Under the pieces are notes generated by a model, which was not told the origin of the DNA, did not search any database, and saw nothing but the letters and a program-made list of their open reading frames with translations. A program made the position numbers and the translations under genes. Shown here in pieces: positions 51,301 through 60,082 of a stretch of DNA of 64,000 nucleotides (within the stretch, counting starts at the first letter, position 1; each line of letters starts with the position of its first letter). Source of the stretch: Bacteroidales bacterium (lineage in GTDB: Bacteria; Bacteroidota; Bacteroidia; Bacteroidales; F082); contig JAGBQJ010000049.1 in assembly GCA_017632935.1 (NCBI GenBank), forward strand, positions 1-64,000. The letters are read 5' to 3'.

Positions 51301-53903
51301 GCGCTTCGGGCGCTCCGGCACAACTCTCGATGAAGACCACTGCCGAGAGCTACGAGGTGGGCGAGAAGATGGTGGTAACCTTCCCCGCCAACGACAAGGC
51401 CAAGGCCCTTGTCACGGTGGAAGCCAACGACCGCGTGTTGCAGACCATGCTGGTGGAACACCTCGGTGAGGAAGGCAAGGTGGAAGTCACTGCCACCGAG
51501 GAGATGATCCCGAACGTCTACATCTATGTGGCGCTGATTCAGCCGCATGACGCCAAGAACGACCTGCCCATCCGCCTCTATGGCGTGGTGCCGGTGAAAG
51601 TGGAGAACAAGAAGCTGCAACTGCAGCCCAATATCCAAATCCCCGAGACGGCCAATACCAAGAAGAAGATTGACGTGAAGGTGAGCGAAGCCGCTGGACA
51701 GGCCATGACCTACACTCTGGCCATCGTCGACGAAGGCATCCTCGGCTTGACCAACTTCAAGACCCCGAATCCTTACGGCTACTTCAACAGCAAGCAAGCC
51801 CTGAGCGTACGCACTTGGGACAACTACGCTAACATCGTTGATGCGTTCAGCGGCGAGTTGGGCTCCGTCTACGCCATCGGTGGTGACGGTGTCATCAACC
51901 AGGAAGTCACTTTGGACAAGCGCTTCAAGGCCTATGCGGTCACATTGGGACCCTTCGAGCTGAAAGCTGGCGATGCCAATACCCACAGCTTTGAAGTGCC
52001 GCAATGCTCTGGTGCCCTGCGCTTCATGGTGGTGGCCAAGGGCAAAGGCAAGGCTTTCGGCGCCTCCGACAAGCGCATGACCGTAGTCGACCCGATCAAT
52101 CTCTATGCCTCGGCTCCGCGTGTGGTGGCTCCTGGCGATGAGCTCAACCTCAAGGTTCAGGTGCAGGCCCCGAATATGAAGAACAAGACCTTGACGGTGA
52201 AGTTCAACAACAAGAACCTTAACCCCGTGGGTGCTCTGCCGACCACTGTTGCTATTGACGGTAACGGCGAAGGCTTGGTGGTGGTCAGGACGACCATTCC
52301 CAAGACCTTGGGCAACGCCGAGCTGAACGTGTCGGTGACGGGTGACGGCTACACTGCCGAGTCGTCAACGCAGATGCCGATCCGTATGCCTTATGCCGAG
52401 CGTCGCAACACCATCACCAAGGACATCGAAGCCGGTCAGACGGTGACCGTGCCGTTCAACCTCGAAGGCATGGAAGGCACGCAGCAAGGCAAAATCACCG
52501 TGTCGTCGCTGCTGCCCGTCGACCTCTTCGGCCGCATCGACTACCTGATGGATTATCCTCACGGCTGCCTCGAACAGACCACCTCGAAGGCCTTCCCGCA
52601 GCTTTATCTGAACTATTTCGTCCAACTGGACGACAAGGAAAAGGCAGACATGAAGTACAACATCGAGTCGGCCATCACCAACCTGAAGTCGTACCAGAAG
52701 TCCGACAACTCGATGACCAACTGGCCTGGCGGACGGTACACCGACCCGTGGACCGAGATTTACGCGCTGCACTTCCTTGTTGAAGCCAACAAGCAAGGCT
52801 ACAACGTGCCGCAGTACTTCCTTGACGGTCTGCTGAACTATCAGGCTGACCGTGCCAAGCAGTGGAAGAACAACCCCGACTACAAGCAGGGTGAGACCAT
52901 CCAGGCCTACCGTCTCTTCGTGTTGGCTCTCGCTGGTAAGGCTGAGATGGGTGCCATGAACCGCTTCAAGGAAATCGAGATGAACTATGACCTCACCAAG
53001 GCTTTGGCTGCTGCCGCCTTTGCCCAGACGGGTAAGACCAGCATCGCACAAGGTCTGTTGCCCAATGTGGCTGGTGACCAAGCCATGTCGGACTACTACA
53101 CCTCGTTCGGTTCCAAGACCCGCGACCTTGCCTTCTTGACCTACGTCCAGATGCTCTGCGACGTTGACAAACAAACCGTGCAGAACAACGTCAACAACGT
53201 GTGCCGCATGATTAGTGGCGACCGTTGGATGGACACCCAGACGACGGCCTTCACGCTCTTCGTCTTAGGCAAGTACGCCGAGAAGATGAATGTGGCCAAC
53301 ACCAACCTCTCCGCCACCGTGAAGGTGAACGGCGAGGAGCGCACGCTGAACACCAACATGGCTTCGGTGGGCTTCGCTTATATGCCTAAGCTGGGCGCCA
53401 ACAGTGTCGAGATCAAGAACAACACCGACCAGAAGATGGTGGCCAACCTCTTCACCAAGACCTCGGTGGCCGAGTACGACATGAACGAAGGCGGCAACCT
53501 GATCAAGATGTCGGTGAACTACACCGACAAGAACGGTGCGCCTGTCAACTTGTCGGCCTTGAACGCTGGCACCGACCTGCGTGTGCAGATCACGGTGCAG
53601 AACCCGAGCGAGTGGCAAGTCACCGAGTTGGCACTGTCGTACTACCTGCCTTCGGGCTGGGAGCTGGTCAACGACCGCCTGATGGGCGACATGACCGGCA
53701 ACGAGGGCGCCAAGCACATGGACCTGCGTGACGACCGCGCCTACTTCTACTTCGACCTCTATCCTGGCGCGAAGAAGACCTTCAGCCTGAAGGCCAACGC
53801 CACCTACGAAGGTAACTACATGATCCCCGCCGTCCGTTGCGAGGATATGTATAATAACGAGATTTATTACCAGGTGCCGGCTCGTGGGTGTGTGGTGAAG
53901 TAA
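48393..53903 (+). CDS. Alpha-2-macroglobulin family lipoprotein
   Basis: The 1836-residue lipoprotein (lipobox Cys in 'CFLPSCGKKG') is a bacterial alpha-2-macroglobulin, a periplasmic or surface protease trap. It has N-terminal MG domains, 'RGVWRPGDELQLNLML' of the MG2-type domain, a bait region, the 'TLAIVDEGILGLTNFKTPNP' region of the A2M domain, and the thioester motif 'HGCLEQTTSKAF' with Cys1392, followed by the alpha-alpha toroid of the thioester domain. The thioester is intact, so covalent capture is possible. It is larger than E. coli YfhM (about 1650). ATG 48393 or 48414 may be used. The next gene is pbpC, the usual partner. Confidence 0.93.
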   Translation: MSTKQMKKICSIGLLAVMMLLCFLPSCGKKGTGVQNAFIERIQPINEALLPLLDSYTSGVIAAGEPIVVSFKSPETMTAKYGEPISAKAFQFTPALKGKAYWVDETTVGFQYDNIDKDQSYVCKFRVSDFVDCGSDQMLEFGFGVRRQNFSLVAQQPICTSNETMDYNLRIAFATPVDQEEAIKLFDDAFRKSHPVEMTYAGNNIYDFLVQNFERKNDNYDVHVVLDGKAVDSKAKMERDLTVYAKSVFIPLTFDVDKSADHATLFFSQPLNESQNLTGFITTHRNLGYKADVKGNKIDFYFDKSNLYRYQLDELTIGVNSGIRSANGMLLQEDYEYALDLTEVQPQVRWTDEGVIIPNVDETTVYFDAICLNGVTLRIVRIFDDNILSFLQDNELTETYNVRKAGRLEKKVRLAIDNPYPTQWKTFPIVLSDYIKVEPGAMYQLSLNFGPADYTFASDEMKTALTDNNDEKEASYWDGEAYDYKEYRYEGDWGDPNGYYYYNYVEKKKNIVVSDLAVTAKMGRNDLVDVFVFNISNAQPASGAEVTAYNYQRQELCKGTVDGKGHVQLQCANRPAFVVASDRKGSKSVIKLSDGNALSYSRFNVSGEPVEKGVTAFAYANRGVWRPGDELQLNLMLNDMESSVPDDYPVVLEVIDANGRLYAKQVNTKPVNDIYCFTVKTNVSDETGLWTARFKVGTSTITKNLRVETVKPNRLEIKMDLPEVVSLARNERVGLNAKWLNGMKATNMKAEVDLMLRGGETSFKNFDKYSFENETKGFDPQEVSLFSGQLDAEGNTSVGFGPLEDVYASQMMNATYVVKVFEQGGDFSIASFTSKISPYSRYVGVELPKTSSKYGSYYDTETDWKFNIAVVNENGTAYNSSVALEYALYKLDYYWWWSSEDYYTLQRYASGTYKAPYENGNLTCNGTTSVTFNIPNEKWGSYLLVVNDKQGGHTFAKVINFDWGYGHSSSASGAPAQLSMKTTAESYEVGEKMVVTFPANDKAKALVTVEANDRVLQTMLVEHLGEEGKVEVTATEEMIPNVYIYVALIQPHDAKNDLPIRLYGVVPVKVENKKLQLQPNIQIPETANTKKKIDVKVSEAAGQAMTYTLAIVDEGILGLTNFKTPNPYGYFNSKQALSVRTWDNYANIVDAFSGELGSVYAIGGDGVINQEVTLDKRFKAYAVTLGPFELKAGDANTHSFEVPQCSGALRFMVVAKGKGKAFGASDKRMTVVDPINLYASAPRVVAPGDELNLKVQVQAPNMKNKTLTVKFNNKNLNPVGALPTTVAIDGNGEGLVVVRTTIPKTLGNAELNVSVTGDGYTAESSTQMPIRMPYAERRNTITKDIEAGQTVTVPFNLEGMEGTQQGKITVSSLLPVDLFGRIDYLMDYPHGCLEQTTSKAFPQLYLNYFVQLDDKEKADMKYNIESAITNLKSYQKSDNSMTNWPGGRYTDPWTEIYALHFLVEANKQGYNVPQYFLDGLLNYQADRAKQWKNNPDYKQGETIQAYRLFVLALAGKAEMGAMNRFKEIEMNYDLTKALAAAAFAQTGKTSIAQGLLPNVAGDQAMSDYYTSFGSKTRDLAFLTYVQMLCDVDKQTVQNNVNNVCRMISGDRWMDTQTTAFTLFVLGKYAEKMNVANTNLSATVKVNGEERTLNTNMASVGFAYMPKLGANSVEIKNNTDQKMVANLFTKTSVAEYDMNEGGNLIKMSVNYTDKNGAPVNLSALNAGTDLRVQITVQNPSEWQVTELALSYYLPSGWELVNDRLMGDMTGNEGAKHMDLRDDRAYFYFDLYPGAKKTFSLKANATYEGNYMIPAVRCEDMYNNEIYYQVPARGCVVK

Positions 53904-53918
53904 ACTTCGAATGAAACG

Positions 53919-56234
53919 ATGAAATGGCTCGCAAGACATAAGAAAGCGAAAATCGCGATTTTGGCTCTTGCGGGCCTTTTCATTGCCTTTTTGTGCATTC
54001 CCGTGCCGAAGTTCGACAAGCCTTATTCGACGGTGTTGACGGCGAAAAACGGCGAGCTGCTCGGCGCGAAGATTGCAGACGACGGGCAATGGCGCTTCCC
54101 TGCTACCAACGACTATTCCCCGAAATACGTCGCCTGCCTCTTGGAATATGAAGACCGCTGGTTTTTCTTCCATCCAGGCTTCAACCCTGTGGCTTTCGTG
54201 AAGTCTTTCATCGACAACATGAAGGCGGGAGAGGTGGTCAGGGGCGGCAGTACCATCTCGATGCAGGTGGTGCGCATGTCGCGCGATAACCCGCCCCGCA
54301 CATACGCCGAGAAACTTTGGGAGGTCATCTTGGCCATGCGCTTGGAACTGCATTACTCCAAACGATCCATCCTTAATATGTATGCCGCCAATGCGCCCTT
54401 TGGAGGCAACGTGGTAGGTATCGACGCAGCTGCGTGGCGCTATTTCCACACCACGCCCGACAACCTGTCATGGGGCGAGGCAGCTACCCTTGCCGTGCTG
54501 CCCAATTCGCCGGCACTTATCCACCCAGGCCGTTCTCGCGACCGTTTGGAGCAGAAACGTGATGAGTTGCTGCGGCGCATGCCCAATGCCAAGGCATACA
54601 TCCCAAGACGGTTTCACGCGCCTAAACTCTCGGAGGAAGACGCAGAGCTGGCCATGATGGAGAACATCCCTGACAAGCCCTTCGACATGCCGATGTTGGC
54701 TTACCATTATCTCAGCGACCAGGACAAACACCATCACGGACAGCAAATCTCATCCACCCTTGATTATAATTTGCAACGTTCAGTGTTGGACATCATGCAC
54801 CGCCATCACGAGACCAATGTGATGAACAATATCGACAATGCAGCAGTGTATGTCGTTGATTATCTGAATGATGAAATCGTGGCCTATGTGGGCAACAACA
54901 GCGACGCCTCCGATGCGGCCATGGTCGACATGGTGAAGGCGCAACGCTCGACAGGTAGTATCCTGAAACCCTTCCTCTTTGCTGCTATGCTGGACGAGGG
55001 CACCTTGTTGCCCGAGATGATCCTGCCCGATGTGCCGATGAGTCTGGCGGGCTTCACGCCGAAGAACTACAGTGGTGAGTATTGGGGCGCGGTGCCTGCC
55101 GACAAAGCCTTGCAGAATTCACTCAACGCACCTTTCGTGCATCTGCTGCGTGAATACGGACAGCAGCGTTTCCACGGCTTGCTGAAGCAGCTGCCGCTCA
55201 AGGGCATCGTCTTCGATGCAGAGCATTACGGTCTGTCGCTCATCGTGGGTGGCGGCGAAGCATCACTTTATGACATCTCCAACGCCTACGCCAAGATGGG
55301 ACGCAAGCTGGCCGTGCATGTCAACGAGAGCTATGACGCGAAGGTGGACGAGAAGGAGTCTCCTTTCTCGGCTGAAGCCATCGCCGAGACCTTTAACGTG
55401 ATGAAAGGGTTGACGCGTCCCACGAGCCAGATAGGGTGGGGCGGTTTTGCTTCCTCGAAGCAGGTGGCTTGGAAGACGGGCACCAGCTTCGGTTTCAAGG
55501 ATGCCTGGGCGGTGGGCCTCACCGATCGTTATGTGGTGGGTGTCTGGGTGGGCAACTCCGACGGTGAGGGTCGTCCTGGACTGACGGGTGTGGGCGTGGC
55601 GGCACCTGTTCTGTTTGATGTGGTCGGCAAACTAAATGACAGCTACCGCTATCCCGCCAATACATCGGAGAGCATAGAGATTGAGGTCTGTGCCGAGTCG
55701 GGTTATCCCAAGTCGGAATACTGCCCGCATACCAAGAAAATCCGTGTGCCTAACGTGGAAAATCAGACGGGCGTGTGTCCCTATCATAAAAAGGTGTTTT
55801 TGGACGAGACGCGGCAGTTCCAGGTGCGTCCCGACTGCTATCCCGTCGACCAGAAATGCTATGAAGTGTATTATGTGTTGCCCCCTGTGATGGAGTGGTT
55901 TTATAAGAAGCATTCGCCTTTGTTCCGGCCTTTGCCTGCCTTCTATCCGGGCTGTGGTACGGCACATCCTGACGAGGTGATGGCTTTCGTCTATCCCAAG
56001 AGCGATGCCAAGGTGAGCATCCCCATCGGTATCCGAGGCGACCGCCAGCAGGTCATCTTCGAGATTGCCCACCGTAACCCGCAGAAGACTATCTATTGGA
56101 ATCTGAACGATGAGTTTCTCGGTGCTACCCGCCTCAACCACCAGATGCCCATTGACGTGGAGAAAGGCACCTACCGTCTCCGTTGCGTGGACGAAGACGG
56201 TGTGGAGTTGAATCGGAAGATAGTAGTGCAATAG
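53919..56234 (+). CDS. pbpC: Penicillin-binding protein 1C
   Basis: PbpC polymerises and may cross-link peptidoglycan strands. The 771-residue inner-membrane protein has one N-terminal transmembrane segment ('IAILALAGLFIAFLCIP'), the glycosyltransferase domain (about 60-220) with Glu78 in 'LEYEDRWFFFHPG' and 'GGSTISMQVVRM', the transpeptidase domain (about 280-560) with Ser347 and Lys350 in 'STGSILKPF' and 'KTGT' at 519-522, and the C-terminal PbpC-specific domain (about 680-771). It starts 16 bases after the alpha-2-macroglobulin gene; the pairing is conserved in Gram-negative bacteria and links wall repair with protease defence. Confidence 0.95.
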   Translation: MKWLARHKKAKIAILALAGLFIAFLCIPVPKFDKPYSTVLTAKNGELLGAKIADDGQWRFPATNDYSPKYVACLLEYEDRWFFFHPGFNPVAFVKSFIDNMKAGEVVRGGSTISMQVVRMSRDNPPRTYAEKLWEVILAMRLELHYSKRSILNMYAANAPFGGNVVGIDAAAWRYFHTTPDNLSWGEAATLAVLPNSPALIHPGRSRDRLEQKRDELLRRMPNAKAYIPRRFHAPKLSEEDAELAMMENIPDKPFDMPMLAYHYLSDQDKHHHGQQISSTLDYNLQRSVLDIMHRHHETNVMNNIDNAAVYVVDYLNDEIVAYVGNNSDASDAAMVDMVKAQRSTGSILKPFLFAAMLDEGTLLPEMILPDVPMSLAGFTPKNYSGEYWGAVPADKALQNSLNAPFVHLLREYGQQRFHGLLKQLPLKGIVFDAEHYGLSLIVGGGEASLYDISNAYAKMGRKLAVHVNESYDAKVDEKESPFSAEAIAETFNVMKGLTRPTSQIGWGGFASSKQVAWKTGTSFGFKDAWAVGLTDRYVVGVWVGNSDGEGRPGLTGVGVAAPVLFDVVGKLNDSYRYPANTSESIEIEVCAESGYPKSEYCPHTKKIRVPNVENQTGVCPYHKKVFLDETRQFQVRPDCYPVDQKCYEVYYVLPPVMEWFYKKHSPLFRPLPAFYPGCGTAHPDEVMAFVYPKSDAKVSIPIGIRGDRQQVIFEIAHRNPQKTIYWNLNDEFLGATRLNHQMPIDVEKGTYRLRCVDEDGVELNRKIVVQ

Positions 56235-56266
56235 CTCAGGCCCCTGAGCCTGTCGAAAGGCCGGAG
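56234..56266. repeat. CCTGAGCCTGTCGAA repeat, copy 4, with hairpin
   Basis: GCTCAGG (56234-56240) pairs with CCTGAGC (56243-56249), and CCCCTGAGCCTGTCGAAAGG continues to 56260. It lies in the short convergent gap between pbpC and kdsC and may act as a transcription barrier. Related copies are at 157, 659 and 710. Confidence 0.7.
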
Positions 56267-56271
56267 CACGC

Positions 56272-56793
56272 TTACCAGGCGTAAGCCTCAGCTGTCATCC
56301 ATTTCCCTTGTACTTTCAGCACGCGCTCGATGACATCGCGCACACAACCCTTGCCCCCGGGCCTCTCACTGACAAATTTGCTGATGGCCTTCACTTCGGG
56401 TGCGGCATCGTCGGGACAGGCTGGCAGACCCACACACTGCATCACGCGCAGGTCGGGGATGTCGTCGCCCATGAAGATGATTTCCTCGGGCTTCAATCCG
56501 TTCTCCTTCATGTAATCGTTGAGTTTCAGTACTTTGTCGGGGATGCCAGTGAACACGTTGGTCACGCCGAGGCTGTTCATACGGACGATGGTCGAGGGAC
56601 AGATGGCACCCGAAATCACGGCCACATGATAGCCCAACTTGGTGGCCAACTGCAGTGCATAGCCGTCCTTCACGTTGGTGGCGCGTAGGGGATGCCCTTC
56701 GAAGTCACAGAAGACGGTGCCGTCGGTCATCACGCCGTCGAAGTCGAAGATGAAGGTGGTGATAGGAGAGAAGAGGGAATCGATTTCGTTCAT
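56272..56793 (-). CDS. kdsC: KdsC-type HAD phosphatase
   Basis: KdsC removes phosphate from Kdo 8-phosphate in the LPS inner-core pathway. The 173-residue protein is a capless HAD with motif I 'FDFDGVMTDGTVF', motif II 'VAVISGA', motif III Lys in 'GIPDKVLKL' and motif IV 'IFMGDDIPDLRVM', and the length of the family. The C-terminal 'GGKGCVRDVIERVLK' matches KdsC, where the tail helps form the active site. It is divergent from rsfS; a -7 box lies at 56814-56821. Confidence 0.9.
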   Translation of the reverse strand: MNEIDSLFSPITTFIFDFDGVMTDGTVFCDFEGHPLRATNVKDGYALQLATKLGYHVAVISGAICPSTIVRMNSLGVTNVFTGIPDKVLKLNDYMKENGLKPEEIIFMGDDIPDLRVMQCVGLPACPDDAAPEVKAISKFVSERPGGKGCVRDVIERVLKVQGKWMTAEAYAW

Positions 56794-56813
56794 GGGACAT
56801 CGGTTTTATGGCA

Positions 56814-56821
56814 CAAAAATA
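56814..56821 (-). promoter_or_regulatory. -7 box of kdsC
   Basis: The minus strand reads TATTTTTG, with TTTG (CAAA at 56844-56847) about 22 bases upstream. It is 20 bases before the ATG at 56793. Confidence 0.6.
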
Positions 56822-56853
56822 AGGAAATTGCCGCTTGATAACGCAAAAATGCT

Positions 56854-56861
56854 TAAATTTG
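56854..56861 (+). promoter_or_regulatory. -7 box of rsfS
   Basis: TAAATTTG, 19 bases before the ATG at 56881. It lies back-to-back with the kdsC promoter, with its start region overlapping the kdsC -33 box. Confidence 0.55.
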
Positions 56862-56880
56862 CGCCCTATTTTATGCAATT

Positions 56881-57258
56881 ATGAGAATCAGACATCAAAA
56901 CGATAATGTGGAAGCCATCGTGGCCGCGACGATAGAGGCCATGGAAGCCGTGAAAGGCAAGGAGATTGTTACCTTGGATTTGCGCGAAATCACCACCGCA
57001 GTGACGGACTATTTTGTCATTTGTCACGCGCCTTCGAAGACGCAGGTGGATGCCATCGCCGACAAGGTGGAGGAATTGGTTTTTGAAAAGACGAAAAGCA
57101 AGCCCTACCATGTGGAGGGTCGCGACAATACGGAATGGATTTTGATAGACTTCGTGGATGTCGTTGTTCATGTGTTCTTGGAATCGGCACGTGGCTATTA
57201 CAAACTGGAAGAGCTTTGGGCCGACGCCGAAAGAATCGTGAAAGCGGCTGAAGATTAA
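56881..57258 (+). CDS. rsfS: Ribosome silencing factor RsfS
   Basis: RsfS binds ribosomal protein L14 and blocks subunit joining under low nutrients. The 125-residue protein has the family signature 'LDLREITTAVTDYFVICHA', then 'QVDAIADKVEEL', 'VEGRDNTEWILIDFVDVVVH' and 'YYKLEELWADAERI'. The ATG at 56881 is chosen for length. Gene order rsfS-ftsH is usual in Bacteroidota, and ftsH follows 24 bases on. Confidence 0.95.
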   Translation: MRIRHQNDNVEAIVAATIEAMEAVKGKEIVTLDLREITTAVTDYFVICHAPSKTQVDAIADKVEELVFEKTKSKPYHVEGRDNTEWILIDFVDVVVHVFLESARGYYKLEELWADAERIVKAAED

Positions 57259-57282
57259 TCTTTTCAAAATCAAGATTTTACA

Positions 57283-59316
57283 ATGGAGAATAACGAGAAT
57301 AAAGGGCTCGGCAACAATCCTAACCGACCCAACCAACCGAATCAAAAGCCCAACGGCAAGAGACGGTTCAGCTTGATGTGGATCTATGCCATTTTGGCAA
57401 TCGTCCTCATCGCAGTGAATTTCTTATGGAAGGATTCCAGTGCACCTCGAGAGGACATCAATCAAGGTAAGCTTATCGAGCTTTTGGAGAAGCAGCAGGT
57501 GGAGCGCATCGACTTGGTCAACAAGAATGAGGCTGAGATATTTCTGAATCAAAAAGGCTTGTCGGAGCATTTCCCTGAGGTGACCCCTGGCGTGGACGGC
57601 ACCACTTCGGCGCCGAGCTATATTTATAAAATTGGATCACTTGAACGTTTTGAGGAAATGGTGGAAACCGTGCAGAAGGAAAAAGGAATTGCTAACCCGG
57701 TGTATATCAATAATGTGGAGCGCAAGAGCTGGCTTTCCGACTTCTTGATTGGCTGGCTGCCTTTCATCATTCTGATTGTGGTTTGGATCGTCATCATGCG
57801 TGGCATGGGCCGTGGTATTGGTGGAGGAGGCGGTGCCGGCTCGATTTTCAATATCGGCAAGTCACGCGCCCAACTTTACGACAAGAACACTAGCGTCAAC
57901 GTGACCTTCAAGGATGTGGCAGGTTTGGAAGAAGCCAAAGTCGAGATTATGGAGGTCGTCGATTTCCTGAAAAACCCCGAGAAATACACCAAATTGGGCG
58001 GCAAGATTCCGAAGGGCGTGCTGCTGGTAGGCCCTCCCGGAACGGGTAAGACCCTGCTGGCCAAGTCGGTGGCAGGCGAAGCCAATGTGCCTTTTTTCAG
58101 CCTTTCGGGCTCCGACTTTGTGGAGATGTTCGTCGGCGTGGGTGCCTCACGCGTCCGCGACCTGTTTAACAACGCCAAGTCGAAGGCACCGTGCATCATC
58201 TTCATCGATGAAATCGACGCCATCGGTCGTGCCCGTGGCAAGAGTGCCATTACGGGTGGTAACGACGAGCGCGAAAGTACACTGAATCAGTTGCTTACTG
58301 AGATGGATGGCTTTGGCACCAACTCGGGCGTCATCGTGTTGGCTGCCACCAACCGCGCTGATATCCTCGACAAGGCTCTGCTCCGTGCTGGCCGCTTCGA
58401 TCGCCAAATTTATGTTGAGTTGCCTGACATTGTGGGTCGTAGAGAAATCTTCGAGGTGCACATGCGCGGCTTGAAGCTTGCCGACGATGTTGACAAGGAG
58501 TTCTTGGCCAAGCAAACGCCGGGCTTCTCGGGTGCCGACATCGCTAATGTGTGCAACGAGGCCGCACTGATGGCCGCCCGCAAGGGTAAGGAAATGATTG
58601 ACAAGCAGGACTTCCTCGATGCCGTCGATCGCATTATCGGAGGTCTTGAGAAAAAGAATAAGATCATCACCGCTGATGAGAAGAAGGTTATCGCCTTCCA
58701 CGAGGCAGGTCACGCCACGACGAGTTGGCTGCTGCAATATGCCCATCCGTTAGTGAAGGTGACCATTGTGCCGCGTGGCAACTCGCTCGGCGCAGCTTGG
58801 TATCTACCAGAGGAACGCCAAATTACCACCAAGGAACAGATGTACCACGAGATGGTTGCCACTTTGGGCGGTCGCGCCGCCGAGCAGGTGGTCTTTGGGC
58901 AAATTTCCACTGGTGCTTTGTCCGACCTCGAAAAGGTGACCAAACAGGCCTTCGCCATGGTGACTTATTACGGCTTGGACGATGAAATCGGCAACAGAAG
59001 CTACTACGACTCGACGGGTCAGCAGGACTACAGCCTGACGAAGCCTTACAGCGAGAAGACGGCCGAGACCATCGACCAACAGGTGAGCAAAATCATTGAG
59101 AAAGCCTATCAAGAGGCCATCTCCATCCTGACGCAGCATCGCGATGGTTTGACCGAATTGGCCAACAAACTCATCGACAAGGAAGTCATCTTTGGCGAGG
59201 ATTTGGAAAACATCTTTGGCAAGCGTCCCTGGGGCAACTCGGAAGACGAGAAGCTGAAAAACGCTGCCTTGAAAGCGGCTGAAAAAGAAACAGAAGACCG
59301 ACCTGAAAACGCATAA
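57283..59316 (+). CDS. ftsH: ATP-dependent zinc metalloprotease FtsH
   Basis: FtsH is the inner-membrane AAA protease that degrades damaged or unneeded membrane and soluble proteins. The 677-residue protein has two transmembrane segments (about 32-50 and 165-182) around a periplasmic domain, an AAA module with Walker A 'GPPGTGKT' at 250-257, '[12 protein letters not shown]' and 'RPGRFDRQ'-type arginine finger ('RAGRFDRQI'), and the zinc site 'HEAGH' at 473-477. The N-terminal 25 residues are Asn/Pro-rich. It is cotranscribed with rsfS and the LUD protein gene. Confidence 0.97.
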   Translation: MENNENKGLGNNPNRPNQPNQKPNGKRRFSLMWIYAILAIVLIAVNFLWKDSSAPREDINQGKLIELLEKQQVERIDLVNKNEAEIFLNQKGLSEHFPEVTPGVDGTTSAPSYIYKIGSLERFEEMVETVQKEKGIANPVYINNVERKSWLSDFLIGWLPFIILIVVWIVIMRGMGRGIGGGGGAGSIFNIGKSRAQLYDKNTSVNVTFKDVAGLEEAKVEIMEVVDFLKNPEKYTKLGGKIPKGVLLVGPPGTGKTLLAKSVAGEANVPFFSLSGSDFVEMFVGVGASRVRDLFNNAKSKAPCIIFIDEIDAIGRARGKSAITGGNDERESTLNQLLTEMDGFGTNSGVIVLAATNRADILDKALLRAGRFDRQIYVELPDIVGRREIFEVHMRGLKLADDVDKEFLAKQTPGFSGADIANVCNEAALMAARKGKEMIDKQDFLDAVDRIIGGLEKKNKIITADEKKVIAFHEAGHATTSWLLQYAHPLVKVTIVPRGNSLGAAWYLPEERQITTKEQMYHEMVATLGGRAAEQVVFGQISTGALSDLEKVTKQAFAMVTYYGLDDEIGNRSYYDSTGQQDYSLTKPYSEKTAETIDQQVSKIIEKAYQEAISILTQHRDGLTELANKLIDKEVIFGEDLENIFGKRPWGNSEDEKLKNAALKAAEKETEDRPENA

Positions 59317-59320
59317 CGCC

Positions 59321-59995
59321 ATGGCTTGGGACAACAAAGGAGAAAACACGGATGCCACCTTTAAGGAGCAGATGCTGGCCAAGGTGCGAAACGCCCTCAT
59401 TGAGCGTCAGGAAGCCTTGTTCAAGGACATTGACAAGCGCACAGAGACTTGGGTGCCCATCAAGGAGGAGGACGGCACGGCCATCACCTTCGTGCAGAAT
59501 TTCAAGGAGCATGGCGGTATCTTTATCTATCTCGAGAGCGAGGCTGAGTTTGCTGAGTGCATCAAGCAGCTGGCTCCCGAAAATGGCTGGGAACCGTTGT
59601 GGTGCACCAGTCCGAAGATGAAGCAGATGCTGAGCAAATATGCTATTCCTTTCACGGAAAGCAAGGAGCGCGAACCCAAGCAGAAACTGGTCAGCCTGAC
59701 GGGTTGCGAGTGCTTGGTGGCACAAACGGGCAGCATCGTCCTCTCTGACGCACAGACGCTTACCCGTGAGGCTTACGCTTTGCCTGACATCTTGTTGGTG
59801 TATGCCACCACCGACCAAATCGTCCCAGGTATGCGCACGGCTTTTCAGACCGTGAAGCGCAAGTACGCCAAAAACAAACCTTCGCAGTTGACCATCATAA
59901 CAGGGCCAAGCCGCAGCACCGACATCGAACAGACCTTGGTCATTGGTGCCAGTGGCATCCGTCAGGTGGCAGTGTTTTTGGTGGATGAGGAATAA
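59321..59995 (+). CDS. LUD domain (LutC/YkgG-type) protein
   Basis: The 224-residue protein belongs to the LUD/LutC family, in which LutC is a subunit of an iron-sulfur lactate oxidation complex. The family-like blocks are 'VSLTGCECLVAQTGSIVLSD', 'LPDILLVYATTDQIVPGM' and 'LTIITGPSRSTDIEQTLVIG', with a final 'GIRQVAVFLVDEE'. No LutA or LutB partners are present; instead it follows ftsH by four bases, an arrangement I recall in other Bacteroidota. So it probably acts outside lactate use, but its role is unknown. Confidence 0.85.
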   Translation: MAWDNKGENTDATFKEQMLAKVRNALIERQEALFKDIDKRTETWVPIKEEDGTAITFVQNFKEHGGIFIYLESEAEFAECIKQLAPENGWEPLWCTSPKMKQMLSKYAIPFTESKEREPKQKLVSLTGCECLVAQTGSIVLSDAQTLTREAYALPDILLVYATTDQIVPGMRTAFQTVKRKYAKNKPSQLTIITGPSRSTDIEQTLVIGASGIRQVAVFLVDEE

Positions 59996-60082
59996 TTGAA
60001 AAATTTAAAATAAAACGGAAAAAATTTGTTTGAAACAAAATTTATCCGTATTATTGCTGCGTGTATCAACTCAAGACGTGCT

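Noticed and set aside
53265-54449. Long antisense open frame of 394 codons opposite the alpha-2-macroglobulin and pbpC genes
   Set aside because: It spans the boundary of two well-supported genes, has no signal or motif, and is explained by G+C-rich codon bias on the opposite strand.
60022-60056. Promoter for the DUF4249-like gene (TATTATTG at 60049-60056)
   Set aside because: The box deviates from TAnnTTTG and the spacing to the nearest TTTG is only 16 bases; not strong enough to list.
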